Shown here: positions 14,718 to 15,305 of the stretch, in pieces
Layout of the letters: every line of letters starts with the position of its first letter
Position numbering within the stretch: the stretch's first letter is position 1
Source of the DNA: Bryobacterales bacterium
Lineage (GTDB): Bacteria > Acidobacteriota > Terriglobia > Bryobacterales > Bryobacteraceae
NCBI GenBank assembly: GCA_003154855.1
Contig: PMEV01000181.1
Span: forward strand, 8,668 to 23,972
DNA: 15,305 nucleotides
Reading direction: 5' to 3'
The notes under the pieces: generated by a model
The model's input: the letters and a program-made list of their open reading frames with translations, nothing else
Told to the model about the DNA's origin: nothing
Databases searched by the model: none
Position numbers and translations under genes: made by a program

Positions 14718-14757
14718 GGGGGATAGCAGCGGCTTAGCCGTAATGCCACGGTGATCC

Positions 14758-15288
14758 CTACTTCTCGATCCTGAGGTTGTTGGTCACCGAGAACGCACCC
14801 GGCACGCCGTTCGCCTTGATGCCCGCCAGGTTCTTGTCTCCCTCGTTCGCCACCACGCCCTCCAGCGTCACGTTGCCGTTCTTCACAATGATGTGAATCG
14901 ATGGAACCGCGGCCAGGACGTAGCGGTCCAGGCCCACGCTGCCGAAAATGGCGCGGTACACGGCCCGCCGTATGCCATCGTCGTTCGGCGAGACCGGAAG
15001 CACCTCGATCTGGTTGTTGACCTTCTCCACGCCCTCGATCCCCTTCACCGCCCGTTCGGCATCGGTCTTCAGATCCGGCCGCGCCACTTGGCCCAGCAGG
15101 GTCACGGTGTCGCCGTCTACCTTATACGCAAGATTGTCGAAGACGCTGTAGTAGGGGAGCATCACCAGTTCGTGCCGGACCTCTCGTTCCACGCGCGTGC
15201 GCTCGCGCTCCGCTGGCGGCCGCTGGGCCAGCGCCACGACCGCGACTCCCAATGCCACCAACAGCAGTCTCCGTACGTGTGTTCGCAT
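14758..15288 (-). CDS. Secreted protein with two BON domains
   Basis: A protein of 176 residues. Residues 1-21 (basic start, then LLLVALGVAVVALA) form a Sec signal peptide. Two BON domains follow, at about 33-97 (VDGDTVTLLGQV, DAERAVKGIEGVEKVNNQIEV) and 104-174 (VKNGNVTLEGVV, ending GAFSVTNNLRIE). BON domains, as in OsmY, are thought to bind membranes or phospholipid and act in envelope stress or scaffolding; the precise role here is unknown. The helical turn of the second domain is less canonical, with an AVPSIHIIVKNG approach. The start ATG at 15288 is supported by GAGGAGG (15296-15302), 7 bases ahead. It is followed by argD after 52 bases, probably under a separate promoter. Confidence 0.92.
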   Translation of the reverse strand: MRTHVRRLLLVALGVAVVALAQRPPAERERTRVEREVRHELVMLPYYSVFDNLAYKVDGDTVTLLGQVARPDLKTDAERAVKGIEGVEKVNNQIEVLPVSPNDDGIRRAVYRAIFGSVGLDRYVLAAVPSIHIIVKNGNVTLEGVVANEGDKNLAGIKANGVPGAFSVTNNLRIEK

Positions 15289-15305
15289 CGCACTGCCTCC
15301 TCTAT

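Noticed and set aside
1..15305. CRISPR arrays, tRNA genes, insertion sequences, phage or toxin-antitoxin genes
   Set aside because: No regularly spaced repeats, tRNA-like cloverleaf, transposase or integrase motif was seen on either strand by eye.

Overview
The window is high in GC, densely coded and almost entirely on the minus strand. Its gene content suggests an acidobacterium of the Solibacter/Bryobacter type. The pointers are a run of plant-glycan glycoside hydrolases, a small secreted DUF5818-like cysteine protein, a GH18/deacetylase/glycosyltransferase fusion, and a housekeeping run SRP RNA-dnaX-ybaB-recR. This placement is inference from family resemblance; no search was run. No tRNA, rRNA, CRISPR array, insertion sequence or phage gene was seen, so this looks like chromosomal backbone carrying a sugar-degradation locus.

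Layout, left to right: (1) the 3' part of an old-yellow-enzyme flavin oxidoreductase, the only plus-strand gene, which converges on its neighbour with 4 bases between the two stops. (2) A tight minus-strand set (5805 to 869) transcribed as GH127 beta-L-arabinofuranosidase, GH51 alpha-L-arabinofuranosidase and GH29 alpha-L-fucosidase. All three carry export signals, and the gaps between them are 4 and 13 bases. Together they would trim arabinofuranose and fucose from plant cell-wall glycans outside the cytoplasm. (3) A 104-residue secreted protein (DUF5818-like).

(4) A housekeeping block (9996 to 6264): a small four-helix membrane protein, an ArsN1/phosphinothricin-type N-acetyltransferase with a TTG start, the small SRP RNA (not protein-coding, easily missed), dnaX, ybaB/ebfC and recR. 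The SRP RNA ends only 22 bases before the dnaX start.

(5) An upstream block (15288 to 10146): a secreted protein with two BON domains, an acetylornithine-type aminotransferase, and a 1105-residue protein. The large protein joins, in order, a membrane anchor, a GH18-like domain, a NodB polysaccharide deacetylase, a second membrane helix, a processive family-2 glycosyltransferase and C-terminal membrane helices. It is the most interesting object here. Its topology places hydrolase and deacetylase outside and synthase inside, which resembles PgaB plus PgaC of poly-N-acetylglucosamine synthesis in one chain. The three-domain architecture is known as an uncharacterised family; its product is not.

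The longest stretch without a gene is about 150 bases (9997-10145). It holds a GC-rich hairpin and a possible -10 box inside a short palindrome.
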